Made by a program: the position numbers and the translations under genes | The notes under the pieces: generated by a model | Databases searched by the model: none | Told to the model about the DNA's origin: nothing | Seen by the model: only the letters and a program-made list of their open reading frames with translations | Shown here: in pieces, positions 25,921 through 34,645 of the stretch | Layout: the number at the start of each line of letters is the position of its first letter | Numbering within the stretch: position 1 is the stretch's first letter | Assembly: GCA_963761005.1 (NCBI GenBank) | Contig: CAVXFK010000008.1 | Span: 372,001-436,000, forward strand | Source: DASWJZ01 sp963761005 | GTDB taxonomy: Bacteria > Pseudomonadota > Alphaproteobacteria > Rhizobiales > Afifellaceae | DNA: 64,000 bases | Direction of reading: 5' to 3'

Positions 25921-26235
25921 ATGAGAAAGATTCTGGCCACCACTTCCGTCGCGCTCTTTACCGCAATCGCCGTTATGGCGACGGCCGCGCCCGCCAGCGC
26001 AGGTGGCGGCGGCGGCGTCCACTTCTCAATCGGCCTCGGCGGCTTTGGCCCTGGCTGGGGTCCGGGCTACGGCTACGGATATGACAACGGCTACGGCGGC
26101 GGCGGCGTCTACGTCAACAATTGGGCCGCGCACGTTGACTGGTGCTACGACCACAAGGGCCCGTCGTACAACCCGGGCACCAACACCTACGTCAAGCACG
26201 GCAAGATCAGGGTTTGCCATTCCCCCTTCGCCTAA
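25921..26235 (+). CDS. BA14K-like secreted glycine-rich protein
   Basis: 104 residues, start at 25921 with GGGGAG about 10 nt upstream. Signal peptide to about residue 27 (ALFTAIAVMATAAPASA). A Gly/Tyr-rich stretch (GPGWGPGYGYGYDNGYGGGG) leads into the BA14K motif: HVDWCYDHKGPSYNPGTNTYVKHGKIRVC, matching the WC..x..SYxPxTxTY...C pattern. BA14K proteins of Brucella and relatives are exported, lectin-like or immunoreactive; their role is unclear. Single gene, followed by a strong terminator. Confidence 0.82.
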   Translation: MRKILATTSVALFTAIAVMATAAPASAGGGGGVHFSIGLGGFGPGWGPGYGYGYDNGYGGGGVYVNNWAAHVDWCYDHKGPSYNPGTNTYVKHGKIRVCHSPFA

Positions 26236-26249
26236 GCCTAACGGCTAAA

Positions 26250-26297
26250 AGCGAGGAAGGGCCTCCCACCGCCACGGGAGGCCCTTTTCGCTTTTTT
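26250..26297. terminator. Bidirectional intrinsic terminator between BA14K-like gene and ilvC
   Basis: Perfect 11-bp stem AAGGGCCTCCC / GGGAGGCCCTT (26257-26267, 26276-26286), extended by AGCGA/TCGCT outside it. T6 follows on the plus strand and T4 (as AAAA at 26247-26250) on the minus strand, so it can end both convergent transcripts. Confidence 0.88.
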
Positions 26298-26304
26298 GGA
26301 TTCG

Positions 26305-27324
26305 CTAGTTCTTGGCCTTGTCGACAAGCTGGTTGGCCTTGATCCAAGGCATCATGGCGCGGAGCTTCTCGCCCACCTCTTCGATCGGGTGCGCGTCGTG
26401 CATGCGCCGAGTCGCCTTGAACATCGGCATTCCCGACTTCACCTCGCCGATCCATTTCGACGTAAATGCGCCGGTTTGGATGTCGTGGAGCACGCGCTTC
26501 ATCTCCGCCTTCGTCTCCTCGGTGATGATGCGCGGGCCGGAGACGTATTCGCCGAACTCGGCGGTGTTTGAGATCGAGTAGTTCATGTTGGCGATGCCGC
26601 CCTCGTAGATCAGGTCGACGATGAGCTTCACCTCGTGCAGGCACTCGAAATAGGCCATCTCCGGCGCGTATCCGGCTTCGACCAGCGTCTCGTATCCCCC
26701 GCGGATCAGCTCCACGAGCCCACCGCAAAGCACCACCTGCTCGCCGAAGAGATCGGTCTCGCATTCCTCCTTGAACGTGGTCTCTATGACGCCGGAGCGG
26801 CCGCCGCCAATGGCGCAGGCATAGGATAGCGCCAGATCGTGCGCGTTGCCGGTCGCATCCTGCGCCACCGCGATCAGACACGGCACCCCGCCGCCCTTCT
26901 GATACTCGCTCCTGACAGTGTGGCCCGGCCCCTTCGGCGCGATCATGATGACGTCCACGCTCGCCTTCGGCTCGATCAGGTTGAAGTGGACGTTCAGCCC
27001 ATGCGCGAAGCCCACCGCCGCGCCGTCACGGATGTTCTTCGCCACGTGGTCGCGGTAGATGTCGGCCTGCAGCTCGTCGGGCGCGCAGAACATGATCAGG
27101 TCGGCCTCTTTGGCCGCGTCGGCCACCGACATGACCTTGAACCCGGCGGCCTCCGCCTTCTTCGCGGAGGTTGAGCCTTCGCGGAGCGCGATCACCACGT
27201 CCTTGGCGCCGGAATCGCGCAGGTTCAGCGCATGCGCGTGGCCCTGGCTGCCGAAGCCGACGATCGCGACCTTCTTGCCCTTGATCAGATTCACGTCCGC
27301 GTCGCGGTCGTAATAAACGCGCAT
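26305..27324 (-). CDS. ilvC: Ketol-acid reductoisomerase (NADP+), class I
   Basis: 339 residues, the standard class I length, from the ATG at 27324 (MRVYYDRDADVNLIKGK) with GGAAGGG 8 nt upstream; an in-frame ATG at 27375 is less likely. Rossmann motif VGFGSQGHAHALNLRDSG near residue 20, then the metal-binding knotted domain (KEECETDLFGEQVVLCGG, ECLHEVKLIVDLIYEGG). Converts acetolactate to dihydroxyisovalerate in valine/isoleucine synthesis, with ilvBN and leuA elsewhere in this window. No leader peptide is seen upstream. Confidence 0.96.
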   Translation of the reverse strand: MRVYYDRDADVNLIKGKKVAIVGFGSQGHAHALNLRDSGAKDVVIALREGSTSAKKAEAAGFKVMSVADAAKEADLIMFCAPDELQADIYRDHVAKNIRDGAAVGFAHGLNVHFNLIEPKASVDVIMIAPKGPGHTVRSEYQKGGGVPCLIAVAQDATGNAHDLALSYACAIGGGRSGVIETTFKEECETDLFGEQVVLCGGLVELIRGGYETLVEAGYAPEMAYFECLHEVKLIVDLIYEGGIANMNYSISNTAEFGEYVSGPRIITEETKAEMKRVLHDIQTGAFTSKWIGEVKSGMPMFKATRRMHDAHPIEEVGEKLRAMMPWIKANQLVDKAKN

Positions 27325-27597
27325 GTCTTGCCCTTCCCGCTCGTTCAGCCGGCCAATACCTGCCGTCTTTTTCATTGAAGCTGCGGGGTTCTAGCTTTCG
27401 CGAGCCGGGCGAGCAACCGGGCGCGATCCAGCCGGCGCTGCCAAGCGTGACCCGTGCGCGCGCAAACGGCAACGCGAGCGGCGAGCCCGAGGGCGTCTCA
27501 AAAACGTCGGAAAATCTGCCGACAGTCCTCAAAGCATGACGGCTGCGGTGGCGGCGATCTCGCTCTAGCCGGTCCAATATCGAGGAGGACTTCGGAA

Positions 27598-28140
27598 ATG
27601 CGGACGACCCGCCTGGTTTGCCTGACATTCGGCTTATCGCTTTCGGCCATCGTGCCGGCTCTTGCCGAAGCCCCGACGCCGGCCCAGCAGCAGGCCATCC
27701 GCTCGAATTGCGTCAGCGATTATCGGAAGAATTGCTCCGGCGTCCCGACCGGCGGCATGGATGCCCTAATTTGCCTCGAGCAGCACTCCGACAGCCTTTC
27801 ACCGGCTTGCAAATCGGCGGTGGAGGCGGTGGAGCCGGAGTCGACCGTGGCACCGGAGACGGCGGCCAAACCGACCGAGAACGCTGCTCCGAAGCCTGCC
27901 GAGAGCAGCGAAGCGAGTGCGCCCGCTGCGACGGCCGAGAAACCGCCTGCCAGCGAGCCGAGGCTTACCTTCCGCCAGGAGCTACGCATTGCCGGCGGGT
28001 CCTGTGCGGTCGATTTCCGACTGCTCTGTCCGAATCTGCCGATAGGCCACGGCAATGTGCTCTTTTGCCTTCAAGTCCACTGGGCGAGACTCGATCCGGC
28101 CTGCCGCGACGCCCTCGCCGGGTTTGGCGTCAGTCCCTAG
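27598..28140 (+). CDS. Secreted cysteine-rich repeat protein
   Basis: 180 residues; start at 27598 set by GAGGAGG about 9 nt upstream. Signal peptide to about residue 23 (SLSAIVPALA). Two copies of the Cys-rich (GLG1/FGFR-like) repeat: CVSDYRKNCSGVPTGGMDALICLEQH...CKSA and CAVDFRLLCPNLPIGHGNVLFCLQVH...CRDAL. A Glu/Ala/Pro-rich linker separates them. Similar small periplasmic proteins are frequent in Hyphomicrobiales; function unknown. Single gene. Confidence 0.8.
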   Translation: MRTTRLVCLTFGLSLSAIVPALAEAPTPAQQQAIRSNCVSDYRKNCSGVPTGGMDALICLEQHSDSLSPACKSAVEAVEPESTVAPETAAKPTENAAPKPAESSEASAPAATAEKPPASEPRLTFRQELRIAGGSCAVDFRLLCPNLPIGHGNVLFCLQVHWARLDPACRDALAGFGVSP

Positions 28141-28215
28141 AAGACGCTCCCGCCCCACACCTGCGGCGAAACCTTTCCCTCGCCTCTGACCCATCTGGCA
28201 TGCATTCTCCGTCTA

Positions 28216-29112
28216 TTACGCGTCGCGGGCCGCTTTCCTTGCAGCATTGACCGTACTCGCAGAGACGGCAACGAGATTGCCCGCCAACCCGAGATGCGTC
28301 AGCGCGGCTAACAGCCATTTCGTCGGATCAAACGCGAAGCGGTCGACACCGTGCCTGTAATCACGCGGGAATGTATGGTGATAGTTGTGGTACTGCTCGC
28401 CTAGTACAAAGGGAAACCACCAGACATCGCGAGCCGAGACTTCCTTGGTGAAAGGACGCGTACCCCATGTATGGCAGACGGAGTTTACACCGTAGATAGC
28501 GTGGCTCGTGAGCACCAAACGCAGTGCGGATACAAGCAACCCACCCCACCAGGGTGATCCGGCGGCGACTGCGATTCCAATTGGTGCCACCAGATTTAAC
28601 AACACGCTTAAGGGCCAATAGTACTTCTCTTGCCACAGTACAACCGGATTGTCGTGAAGACGGCGCGGTAGCTCAATTGGTAACTCCGGGCCAAAGATGA
28701 TCCACTCGAAGTGCGCCCACCAGAAGCCGCGGCCGATGTTATACGGATCATCATCGTGATCCGTATGCTTGTGATGCTTGAGATGCGCCGAAATCCACTG
28801 GCGGGCGGGCATCTGGAGCATGAAGGTGGATAGAATGGCCAGCGCATATTCCACCGGCCGAACTAGAACCACTGCGTTGTGCGCCCAAGCGCGATGATAC
28901 AATGCAGTGATTCCAAATCCACCGGCGACGGCGGCCAGAAGATGGAAGGTTAGCTCGGACGCGTGTATTCCAAAGAAGTACAGATAGGGAATGCTCGCCA
29001 ACGCCAGGAGGTGGGTTATCGCGAGGAAGGCGATGGCCGGAGAGTGTACGAGGGCGGCAGTCTGATTTGGCTCAATCGTGGTCTGGCCTGCAGACGGGCT
29101 GGCATTCGGCAT
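28216..29112 (-). CDS. Acyl-CoA (delta-9) fatty acid desaturase
   Basis: 298 residues, start chosen at 29112 with GGGAGG 6 nt upstream; the longer frame to 29289 has no such support. Three histidine boxes of membrane desaturases are present: HRAWAH (about 85), HLKHHKHTDHDDDP (about 120) and EQYHNYHHTFP (about 245), binding the di-iron centre. Four membrane helices. It inserts a double bond into saturated acyl chains, adjusting membrane fluidity. Codon choice is less GC-biased than in its neighbours, a hint of acquisition. Single gene. Confidence 0.9.
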   Translation of the reverse strand: MPNASPSAGQTTIEPNQTAALVHSPAIAFLAITHLLALASIPYLYFFGIHASELTFHLLAAVAGGFGITALYHRAWAHNAVVLVRPVEYALAILSTFMLQMPARQWISAHLKHHKHTDHDDDPYNIGRGFWWAHFEWIIFGPELPIELPRRLHDNPVVLWQEKYYWPLSVLLNLVAPIGIAVAAGSPWWGGLLVSALRLVLTSHAIYGVNSVCHTWGTRPFTKEVSARDVWWFPFVLGEQYHNYHHTFPRDYRHGVDRFAFDPTKWLLAALTHLGLAGNLVAVSASTVNAARKAARDA

Positions 29113-29294
29113 GTGACCTCCCGGCGAGTTGACGAGGCTGCACGGAGGGTACCGATCGGCCGCAACGATTTTAAGTTGGCAAGCGTACGGTATCGGTACG
29201 CTCAGCTGGCCGGCAAAGTAGACGTTTCCACTCACATTAACAATGAAATGCTGTGATCTGGCTGAGGCGGGGGTCCACGGGCCGGACATCCGGC

Positions 29295-30683
29295 TCAGAG
29301 ATCGAAGGCCTGGCCGATCGCAGGCATTTCGACCTGCGTTCCCGCGAGCTTCGCCGCGAAGTGCTGCATCGTCTCCTCCTCGCCGTGGACGAGGAAGGTG
29401 CGGCCTGCGCGGGCCTGTTTCTGCCAGGCGAGGAGCTCGGCCTGGTCGGCATGCGCGGAGAAGCCGTTGATCGTGTGGATGCGCGCGTGGACCGGAATCC
29501 GCTCTCCGAAGATACTCACCTCTTTTGCCCCGTCGATGATTTGACGGGCGAGCGTGCCCCGCGCGGCGAAGCCGACGAAGATGACGCTCGCGTCATGGCG
29601 CCAGAGATTGTGCTTCAGATGATGGCGCACGCGCCCGCCGGTGCACATGCCCGAGCCGGCCATGATGATGGCGCCGCCGGTAATCCTGTTCAGCGCGATC
29701 GAGTCCGCCGTCTCGCGCACGAAATGCAGACCCGGAAGCCCGAACGGATCGCGCCCCTCCTGGAACAGCGCCATGGTGTGCGAATCGAAGCACTCCGGAT
29801 GGCGCCGGAAAATCTCCGTCGCCGAGATCGCCATCGGCGAATTGAGGAAGACCTGGATCGATCGCGCCAGAGTCCCCTTCTCGGTGCCCTCGCGCAGATA
29901 GAAGAGAAGCTCCTGCGCGCGCTCCAAGGCGAAGGTCGGGATGATCACGTTGCCGCCGCGCTTGAAGGCGTCGCCGACCGCCTCGTAGAACTCGGAGATC
30001 GACGGCGGCAGCGGCTTGTGCAGCCGGTCGCCGTAAGTCGTCTCCATCACCACCACGTCGCTCGGCGGCGGTGTGGCGGGGTCGCGCAGGAGCGGCCGCC
30101 CCGAATTCCCGAGATCGCCGGAGAAGAGCACGCGGCAACGATGCTCGCCTTCCTTAAGCTCGAGGAAGACGCTGGCCGAGCCGAGGATGTGGCCGGCATC
30201 GAGAAACGTTGCGCGGATTCCGTCGGCGAGATCGAGCGGATTGCCGTAATCCGCATTGCGGCCGAAGAAGTCGAAGGTTCTGAGCGTATCGACGACGGAG
30301 TAGAGCGGCTCGCCGCCGGCGCCCCTGCGTCCGTGCCGTGCGGCTCTGCCCGACCGGTGACGGAACTCTTCCTCCTGCAGATGGGCGGAGTCGAGAAGCA
30401 CGAGCCTCGCAAGCTCGCGCGAGGCGGCCGTCGTGATGATCTCGCCGTGGAAACCGCGCTTCACGAGCAGCGGCAGGCGCCCGCAATGGTCGAGATGCGC
30501 GTGCGTCAGAAGCACGGTGTCGATCGAGGCGGCGTCAAAGCGGAAGGGCTCGGCATTGTCCTCCTCGATCTCGTGGCCGCCCTGATAGAGGCCGCAATCG
30601 ACGAGAATCTTGCGGCCGGCGCACTCAACCAGGTGGCACGAGCCGGTGACGCCGCGGTCGGCGCCGTGGAAGGAGAGCCTCAC
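29295..30683 (-). CDS. MBL-fold beta-CASP RNA exonuclease/endonuclease family protein
   Basis: 462 residues, COG1236 type. Metallo-beta-lactamase motifs: LLTHAHLDHCGRLP (HxHxDH, about 60), AGHILGSAS (about 165) and FSGDLGNSGRP (about 190). Beta-CASP motifs follow: METTYGDRLH, GGNVIIPTFALERAQELL, the GSGMCTGGR loop and the late FSAHADQAELLAW. These enzymes cut or trim RNA using two zinc ions. All metal ligands are intact. It lies 77 bp after the LOG-family gene on the same strand. Confidence 0.9.
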   Translation of the reverse strand: MRLSFHGADRGVTGSCHLVECAGRKILVDCGLYQGGHEIEEDNAEPFRFDAASIDTVLLTHAHLDHCGRLPLLVKRGFHGEIITTAASRELARLVLLDSAHLQEEEFRHRSGRAARHGRRGAGGEPLYSVVDTLRTFDFFGRNADYGNPLDLADGIRATFLDAGHILGSASVFLELKEGEHRCRVLFSGDLGNSGRPLLRDPATPPPSDVVVMETTYGDRLHKPLPPSISEFYEAVGDAFKRGGNVIIPTFALERAQELLFYLREGTEKGTLARSIQVFLNSPMAISATEIFRRHPECFDSHTMALFQEGRDPFGLPGLHFVRETADSIALNRITGGAIIMAGSGMCTGGRVRHHLKHNLWRHDASVIFVGFAARGTLARQIIDGAKEVSIFGERIPVHARIHTINGFSAHADQAELLAWQKQARAGRTFLVHGEEETMQHFAAKLAGTQVEMPAIGQAFDL

Positions 30684-30760
30684 GATGCTCTCCCTTGACC
30701 GGCCTGGCGGCCGAAGAGGCGTGTGACTTCAAACGGCGGAAATGCTTTCGACATCGTGCC

Positions 30761-31735
30761 TCACTCGGGCCTGGGATAAAGAGGCGTTCCGTTGGCGCTG
30801 TGCCAGCTCAGGATGCCGTCCCACACATCCTGCGCCGTCTCGGCGAACCAGAAGAGCTCGCGATCCTCGAGATCGATGACGCCTTCGTCGGCAAGGAACC
30901 CGATGTCGACAGCGCGCCGCCAATAGCTCTCGCCGACGAGCACGACGGGAATCGGCTTGATCTTCCGCGTCTGGATCAGAGTCAGAATTTCGAACAGCTC
31001 GTCGAAGGTGCCGTAGCCGCCCGGAAAGGCGACGAGCGCCCTCGCCCGCAGCAGAAAATGCAGCTTGCGGAGGGCGAAGTAGTGGAAATTGAAGCAGAGA
31101 TCTGGCGTGACGTAGGGGTTCGGATATTGCTCGTGCGGCAGGCTGACGTTCAAGCCGACCGACTTGGCGTCGAGGTCGAAGGCGCCGCGATTGGCGGCTT
31201 CCATGATCCCCGGGCCTCCACCCGTCATGATGACGATCTGGTCCTTGCTGCGGTCTCGGTTCGCCTCGCTCACAATGCGCCCGAGCTCGCGCGCCACGTC
31301 ATAGTAGCGGCTCTTCGCCAGAATGCGCTCGGCGACGGAAAGACGATATGCGAGCCCTGCGTTCTCGGAATCTGCGGCGAGCGCGACGCGCAGGGATTCG
31401 ACTCTCCGCTGCGCCGCCTTCGGCTCGCAGATGCGGGTGCTCCCGAACACGACGATCGTGTGCTCGATCTCGTGCTCGGCAAGCAGCAGCTCGGCCTTCA
31501 GATAATCCATCTGGAGGCGCACGCCGCGCGCGTCATAGCGATGCAGGAAGTCCACGTCCTCGTCCGCCAGGCGGTAGTTCGGCGACGCCAGGATCGCCTG
31601 GATATGCGCCAGCGCTTGCGGGTCCTCCTCGATCGTCTTCGGCTGCTGCCAGGGGAGCGGCTCGCGCCGTTCGCGCGGATGCGCGGGCGCCGGCACTCCC
31701 GGCTGGGGTTCCTTCGCCGGGGTCTTGGAACTCAT
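30761..31735 (-). CDS. LOG family protein (TIGR00730, nucleotide phosphoribohydrolase type)
   Basis: 324 residues. Rossmann-like core with the two signature motifs MTGGGPGIMEAANRGAF (about 170) and FPGGYGTFDELFEILTLIQT (about 235), carrying the catalytic Arg/Glu. The N-terminal about 75 residues are a Pro/charged extension typical of the longer subgroup. Such enzymes release ribose-5-phosphate from nucleoside monophosphates and are often called lysine decarboxylase-like by old convention. Divergent from the GST gene. Confidence 0.88.
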   Translation of the reverse strand: MSSKTPAKEPQPGVPAPAHPRERREPLPWQQPKTIEEDPQALAHIQAILASPNYRLADEDVDFLHRYDARGVRLQMDYLKAELLLAEHEIEHTIVVFGSTRICEPKAAQRRVESLRVALAADSENAGLAYRLSVAERILAKSRYYDVARELGRIVSEANRDRSKDQIVIMTGGGPGIMEAANRGAFDLDAKSVGLNVSLPHEQYPNPYVTPDLCFNFHYFALRKLHFLLRARALVAFPGGYGTFDELFEILTLIQTRKIKPIPVVLVGESYWRRAVDIGFLADEGVIDLEDRELFWFAETAQDVWDGILSWHSANGTPLYPRPE

Positions 31736-31879
31736 CGTTCTTCCGCCTTTGCTGCCGGTGAGCGGATCGTTAGGCTCAATGGCATCCCGCGTCGATCCTC
31801 ACGGCCGCCTCCATTTCCCTTGCGCCGGCCGGCGCTCTCGGACAAAGCCTTCCGCGCTCAGCCGTCTGCGGGAGGCGTC

Positions 31880-32566
31880 ATGTACCAACTCCACATCGCC
31901 AACAAGAACTACTCGTCGTGGTCGCTCCGGCCATGGGTGCTGATGAAGACGCTCGGCATTCCGTTCGAGGAGCAGCTCTCGCCGTTCCCCGCCGCCGCGC
32001 CGGGGCGCACCGTCTTCAAGAGCTTCTCGCCGAGCGGCCAGGTGCCCTGCCTTGTCGACGGCGACGCGATCGTGTGGGATTCGCTCGCGATCGCCGAATA
32101 TCTGGGCGAGCGCCACGTCGGCGTCTGGCCGAAGGACGCCAAGGCGCGCGCCTGGGCGCGCTCGGCGTCGGCGGAGATGCACTCCGGCTTCACCACGCTC
32201 CGCAGCATCTGCAACATGAACTGCGGCGTCCGCGTGAAGCTGTCGGCGATCGCGCCGGAGCTCAACGAGAACCTGTCGCGGCTGGAGGAGCTCTGGGCGG
32301 ACGGGCTCGAAACGTTCGGCGGGCCGTTCCTCGCCGGGCGCGACTTCTCCAATGTCGACGCGTTTTACTGCCCCGTGGCGTTCCGCGCACAGACCTACGG
32401 CCTGCCGCTCGGCGGAGACGCGATGGCTTATGTCGTCCGGCTCCTGGCGCTGCCGGCGATGGTCGAGTGGTACGAGGCGGGGCTGAAAGAGACATGGCGC
32501 ATCGAACGCTACGACGAGCACGCGCGCGGGGTCGGCGACGTCGTCGCGGACTATCGGGTGGCCTAG
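31880..32566 (+). CDS. Glutathione S-transferase family protein
   Basis: 228 residues. Start at 31880 with GGGAGG 3-4 nt ahead and the family start MYQLHIANKNYSSWSLRPWVLMK, where the Ser in SSWSLRP is the likely glutathione-activating residue. Thioredoxin fold continues FSPSGQVPCLVDGD (cis-Pro) and IWDS-like IVWDSLAIAEYLGE. The helical C-terminal half contains LAGRDFSNVDAFYCPVAFR. Cytoplasmic detoxification; specific substrate unknown. Confidence 0.9.
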   Translation: MYQLHIANKNYSSWSLRPWVLMKTLGIPFEEQLSPFPAAAPGRTVFKSFSPSGQVPCLVDGDAIVWDSLAIAEYLGERHVGVWPKDAKARAWARSASAEMHSGFTTLRSICNMNCGVRVKLSAIAPELNENLSRLEELWADGLETFGGPFLAGRDFSNVDAFYCPVAFRAQTYGLPLGGDAMAYVVRLLALPAMVEWYEAGLKETWRIERYDEHARGVGDVVADYRVA

Positions 32567-32572
32567 CGTTCG

Positions 32573-33031
32573 TCATGACCGGTGGATCGGGTCGATCCAG
32601 CGGACGTTTTCCGGCTTCTCCACCGGCTCGATGTTGAGATTGACCACCACCGCCTCGTTGTCGCTGCGGATGACGACGCATTCGAGCGGTTCGTCGGTGC
32701 TGGCGTTGATCTCCTGATGCGGGACGTAGGGCGGCACGAAGATGAAGTCGCCAGGCCCGGCTTCCGCCACGAACTCCAGCGTCTCGCCCCAGCGCATGCG
32801 CGCCTTGCCCTTCACCACGTAGATGACGCTCTCCAGCGCGCCGTGATGATGCGCGCCGGTCTTGGCGTCCGGCTTGATGGTCACGGTGCCCGCCCAGATC
32901 TTCTGCGCGCCGACGCGGGCGAAGTTGATCACCGCTTTGCGATCCATGCCCGGCGTCTGCGGCGTATTGGGATCGAACGAGCTCCCCGGGATGACGCGCA
33001 CGCCATTGTGCTTCCACTTCTCTGCGGTCAT
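32573..33031 (-). CDS. Cupin domain protein
   Basis: 152 residues; start at 33031 with AGGAGG about 7 nt upstream. Single cupin barrel with metal ligands in TGAHHHGALESVIYVVKGKARMRWGE (motif 1) and GDFIFVPPYVPHQEINAS (motif 2). The N-terminus GVRVIPGSSFDPNTPQTPGM is conserved in a small-cupin group of unknown substrate. It converges with the GST gene (6 bp between stops) and is 83 bp downstream of the hxlR-type gene. Confidence 0.85.
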   Translation of the reverse strand: MTAEKWKHNGVRVIPGSSFDPNTPQTPGMDRKAVINFARVGAQKIWAGTVTIKPDAKTGAHHHGALESVIYVVKGKARMRWGETLEFVAEAGPGDFIFVPPYVPHQEINASTDEPLECVVIRSDNEAVVVNLNIEPVEKPENVRWIDPIHRS

Positions 33032-33114
33032 GAGCGCTCCTCCTGTCGACGCGCTCTCATAGCGCGGGGGCTCCGACAATCGCGATGCCGAGAGCGAAGC
33101 GAAATCCCGGCCCG

Positions 33115-33528
33115 TTAGCCTACGGCGGAGTTGAAGCGCCGCCGCGCTCGCCGCACGGCGCCGTGATTGCGCTCGGCCCAATGCATCAGCTCATCAAGCG
33201 GCTCGAACAAGGAGCGCCCGAGATCGGTGAGACAGTATTCCACGCTTGGCGGCTTGGTGGGATAGACCTCACGGTGCACATAGCCCTCGCGCTGGAGGTC
33301 GCGTAGCGTCTGCGCCAGCATGCGCTGCGAGATGTCCGGCACCAGCCGCCTCAATTCGCCGAAACGGTAGGACCGTTCAGCCAGTGCCGCCATCAGAAGC
33401 GCATTCCACTTGCCGCTGATATTGGCGATCACGTCGCGCACTGGACATTTCGAGCCATCGCCCACCCCGCCGCTTGTCGCGCGGTAGATCTCGATCTTCG
33501 ATTTCGGGTCGATCGGCCGCTTGTCCAT
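33115..33528 (-). CDS. HxlR family winged-helix regulator
   Basis: 137 residues. The conserved CPVRDVIANISGKWNALLMAAL begins the DNA-binding domain, with the single Cys that in this family senses quinones or aldehydes. RFGELRRLVPDISQRMLAQTLRDLQREGYVHREVY is the winged helix. Divergent from the QorB-like gene with a 142-bp intergenic region, the same arrangement as E. coli ytfH-ytfG and Bacillus YodB-type pairs. It probably represses that gene and releases it under electrophile stress. Confidence 0.9.
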   Translation of the reverse strand: MDKRPIDPKSKIEIYRATSGGVGDGSKCPVRDVIANISGKWNALLMAALAERSYRFGELRRLVPDISQRMLAQTLRDLQREGYVHREVYPTKPPSVEYCLTDLGRSLFEPLDELMHWAERNHGAVRRARRRFNSAVG

Positions 33529-33670
33529 TGTCCTGCCTTCAGGCCAGTTCCCCGCAGGTAACCAAGTGCGGCCAAACTGCCTCCTTTACGCTTGCCGGTC
33601 AATTCCTATTCTAGTGCTGCTCTCTTTTTGAAACTACCCTCCCATGCAAGGGCCAGACAAGGACGTTCAA

Positions 33671-34552
33671 ATGGCAGAAGGAATTCTCGTTACAGGCGCT
33701 TCCGGCCAACTTGGCCGCCGCGTCATCCACCATCTGCTCGAAACGCAGAAAGTAGATGAGACGCGGCTGATCGCACTCACGCGCGATCCCTCCAAGCTCG
33801 CAGACCTTGCGGCAAAGGGCGTCGATGTGCGCGCCGCCGATTTCAAGGATGCCGCTTCGCTCCCGAAGGCCTTCGCCGGCGCCGAGAAGGTTCTGATTAT
33901 TTCCACGCTCGACATCGGGCAGCGCCTCGAGCAGCACAAGGCCGCTATCAGCGCCGCCGTGAAGGCGGGCGCCAAGCGCCTGGCGTATACGTCCATGCCC
34001 AACCCGGAGCCCGGCAATGCCGTTATCCTGGCGCCCGAACATTACGGCACCGAGCAGGCGATCAAGGAAACCGGCCTGCCGTACACATTCTTTCGCAACG
34101 GCTGGTATCAGGAAAACCTTCTGATGGACCTGCCGCGGGCACTGGCGTCGGGCCAATGGTACAGCTCCGCCGGCCAGGGCCGCGTCGCCCATGCCGCGCG
34201 CGAGGACATGGCCGCCGCGATCGCCGGCGGAATGGCCTCCAACGAGGGCGCAAACGCCATATATACGCTCACCGGGCCGGAGGCTTTGACCACGGAGGAG
34301 ATCGCCGCCCGCGCCAGCAAGACGCTCGGCCGTGCGATCAAGGTGATCCACGTCACCGATGAGCAGCTCGCGGAGGGTATGAAGCACGCCGGCGTGCCGG
34401 AGGCCTACATTCCGCTCGTCGTCTCCTTCGACAAGAACACGCGCCTCGGCGGCATCGATATCGTCACCGACGACATAAAGATGCTCTCCGGCCGCGCCCC
34501 GACGCCGATCGAGGCCTTTTTCAAGGCCAACAAGGCGACGCTTCTGGGCTGA
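33671..34552 (+). CDS. NmrA-like NAD(P)H:quinone oxidoreductase, QorB-like SDR
   Basis: 293 residues from ATG 33671 (AAGGA 7 nt upstream; the ATG at 33644 lacks this). NADP-binding LVTGASGQLGRRVIHHLL at the N-terminus, VLIISTLDIGQRLEQHKAAI and LAYTSMPNPE further on; atypical SDR without Tyr-x3-Lys. It resembles QorB (YtfG), which reduces quinones. Paired with the divergent HxlR regulator, which supports a quinone-stress role. Confidence 0.87.
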   Translation: MAEGILVTGASGQLGRRVIHHLLETQKVDETRLIALTRDPSKLADLAAKGVDVRAADFKDAASLPKAFAGAEKVLIISTLDIGQRLEQHKAAISAAVKAGAKRLAYTSMPNPEPGNAVILAPEHYGTEQAIKETGLPYTFFRNGWYQENLLMDLPRALASGQWYSSAGQGRVAHAAREDMAAAIAGGMASNEGANAIYTLTGPEALTTEEIAARASKTLGRAIKVIHVTDEQLAEGMKHAGVPEAYIPLVVSFDKNTRLGGIDIVTDDIKMLSGRAPTPIEAFFKANKATLLG

Positions 34553-34615
34553 GATTGTTTCGCGACACTGCCGTCCAGCTCCGCGCAGCCAGCGCTTGCT
34601 GTCATGTCAATGGCA

Positions 34616-34638
34616 CCCGCGCCGTCGGGCGGCGCGGG
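34616..34638. terminator. Hairpin between convergent qorB-like and helicase genes
   Basis: 9-bp stem CCCGCGCCG / CGGCGCGGG with a 5-nt loop in the 93-bp convergent gap. There is no T-run on either side, so its strength as an intrinsic terminator is doubtful. Confidence 0.4.
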
Positions 34639-34645
34639 GCGCTGA

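Noticed and set aside
26997..27600. Riboswitch or leader peptide before ilvC
   Set aside because: No branched-chain-rich short frame, terminator or conserved aptamer element was recognised upstream of the ilvC start.
30695..31879. Long N-terminal extension of the GST frame
   Set aside because: It overlaps the LOG-family gene on the other strand; the true start at 31880 has a Shine-Dalgarno and the family's N-terminus.
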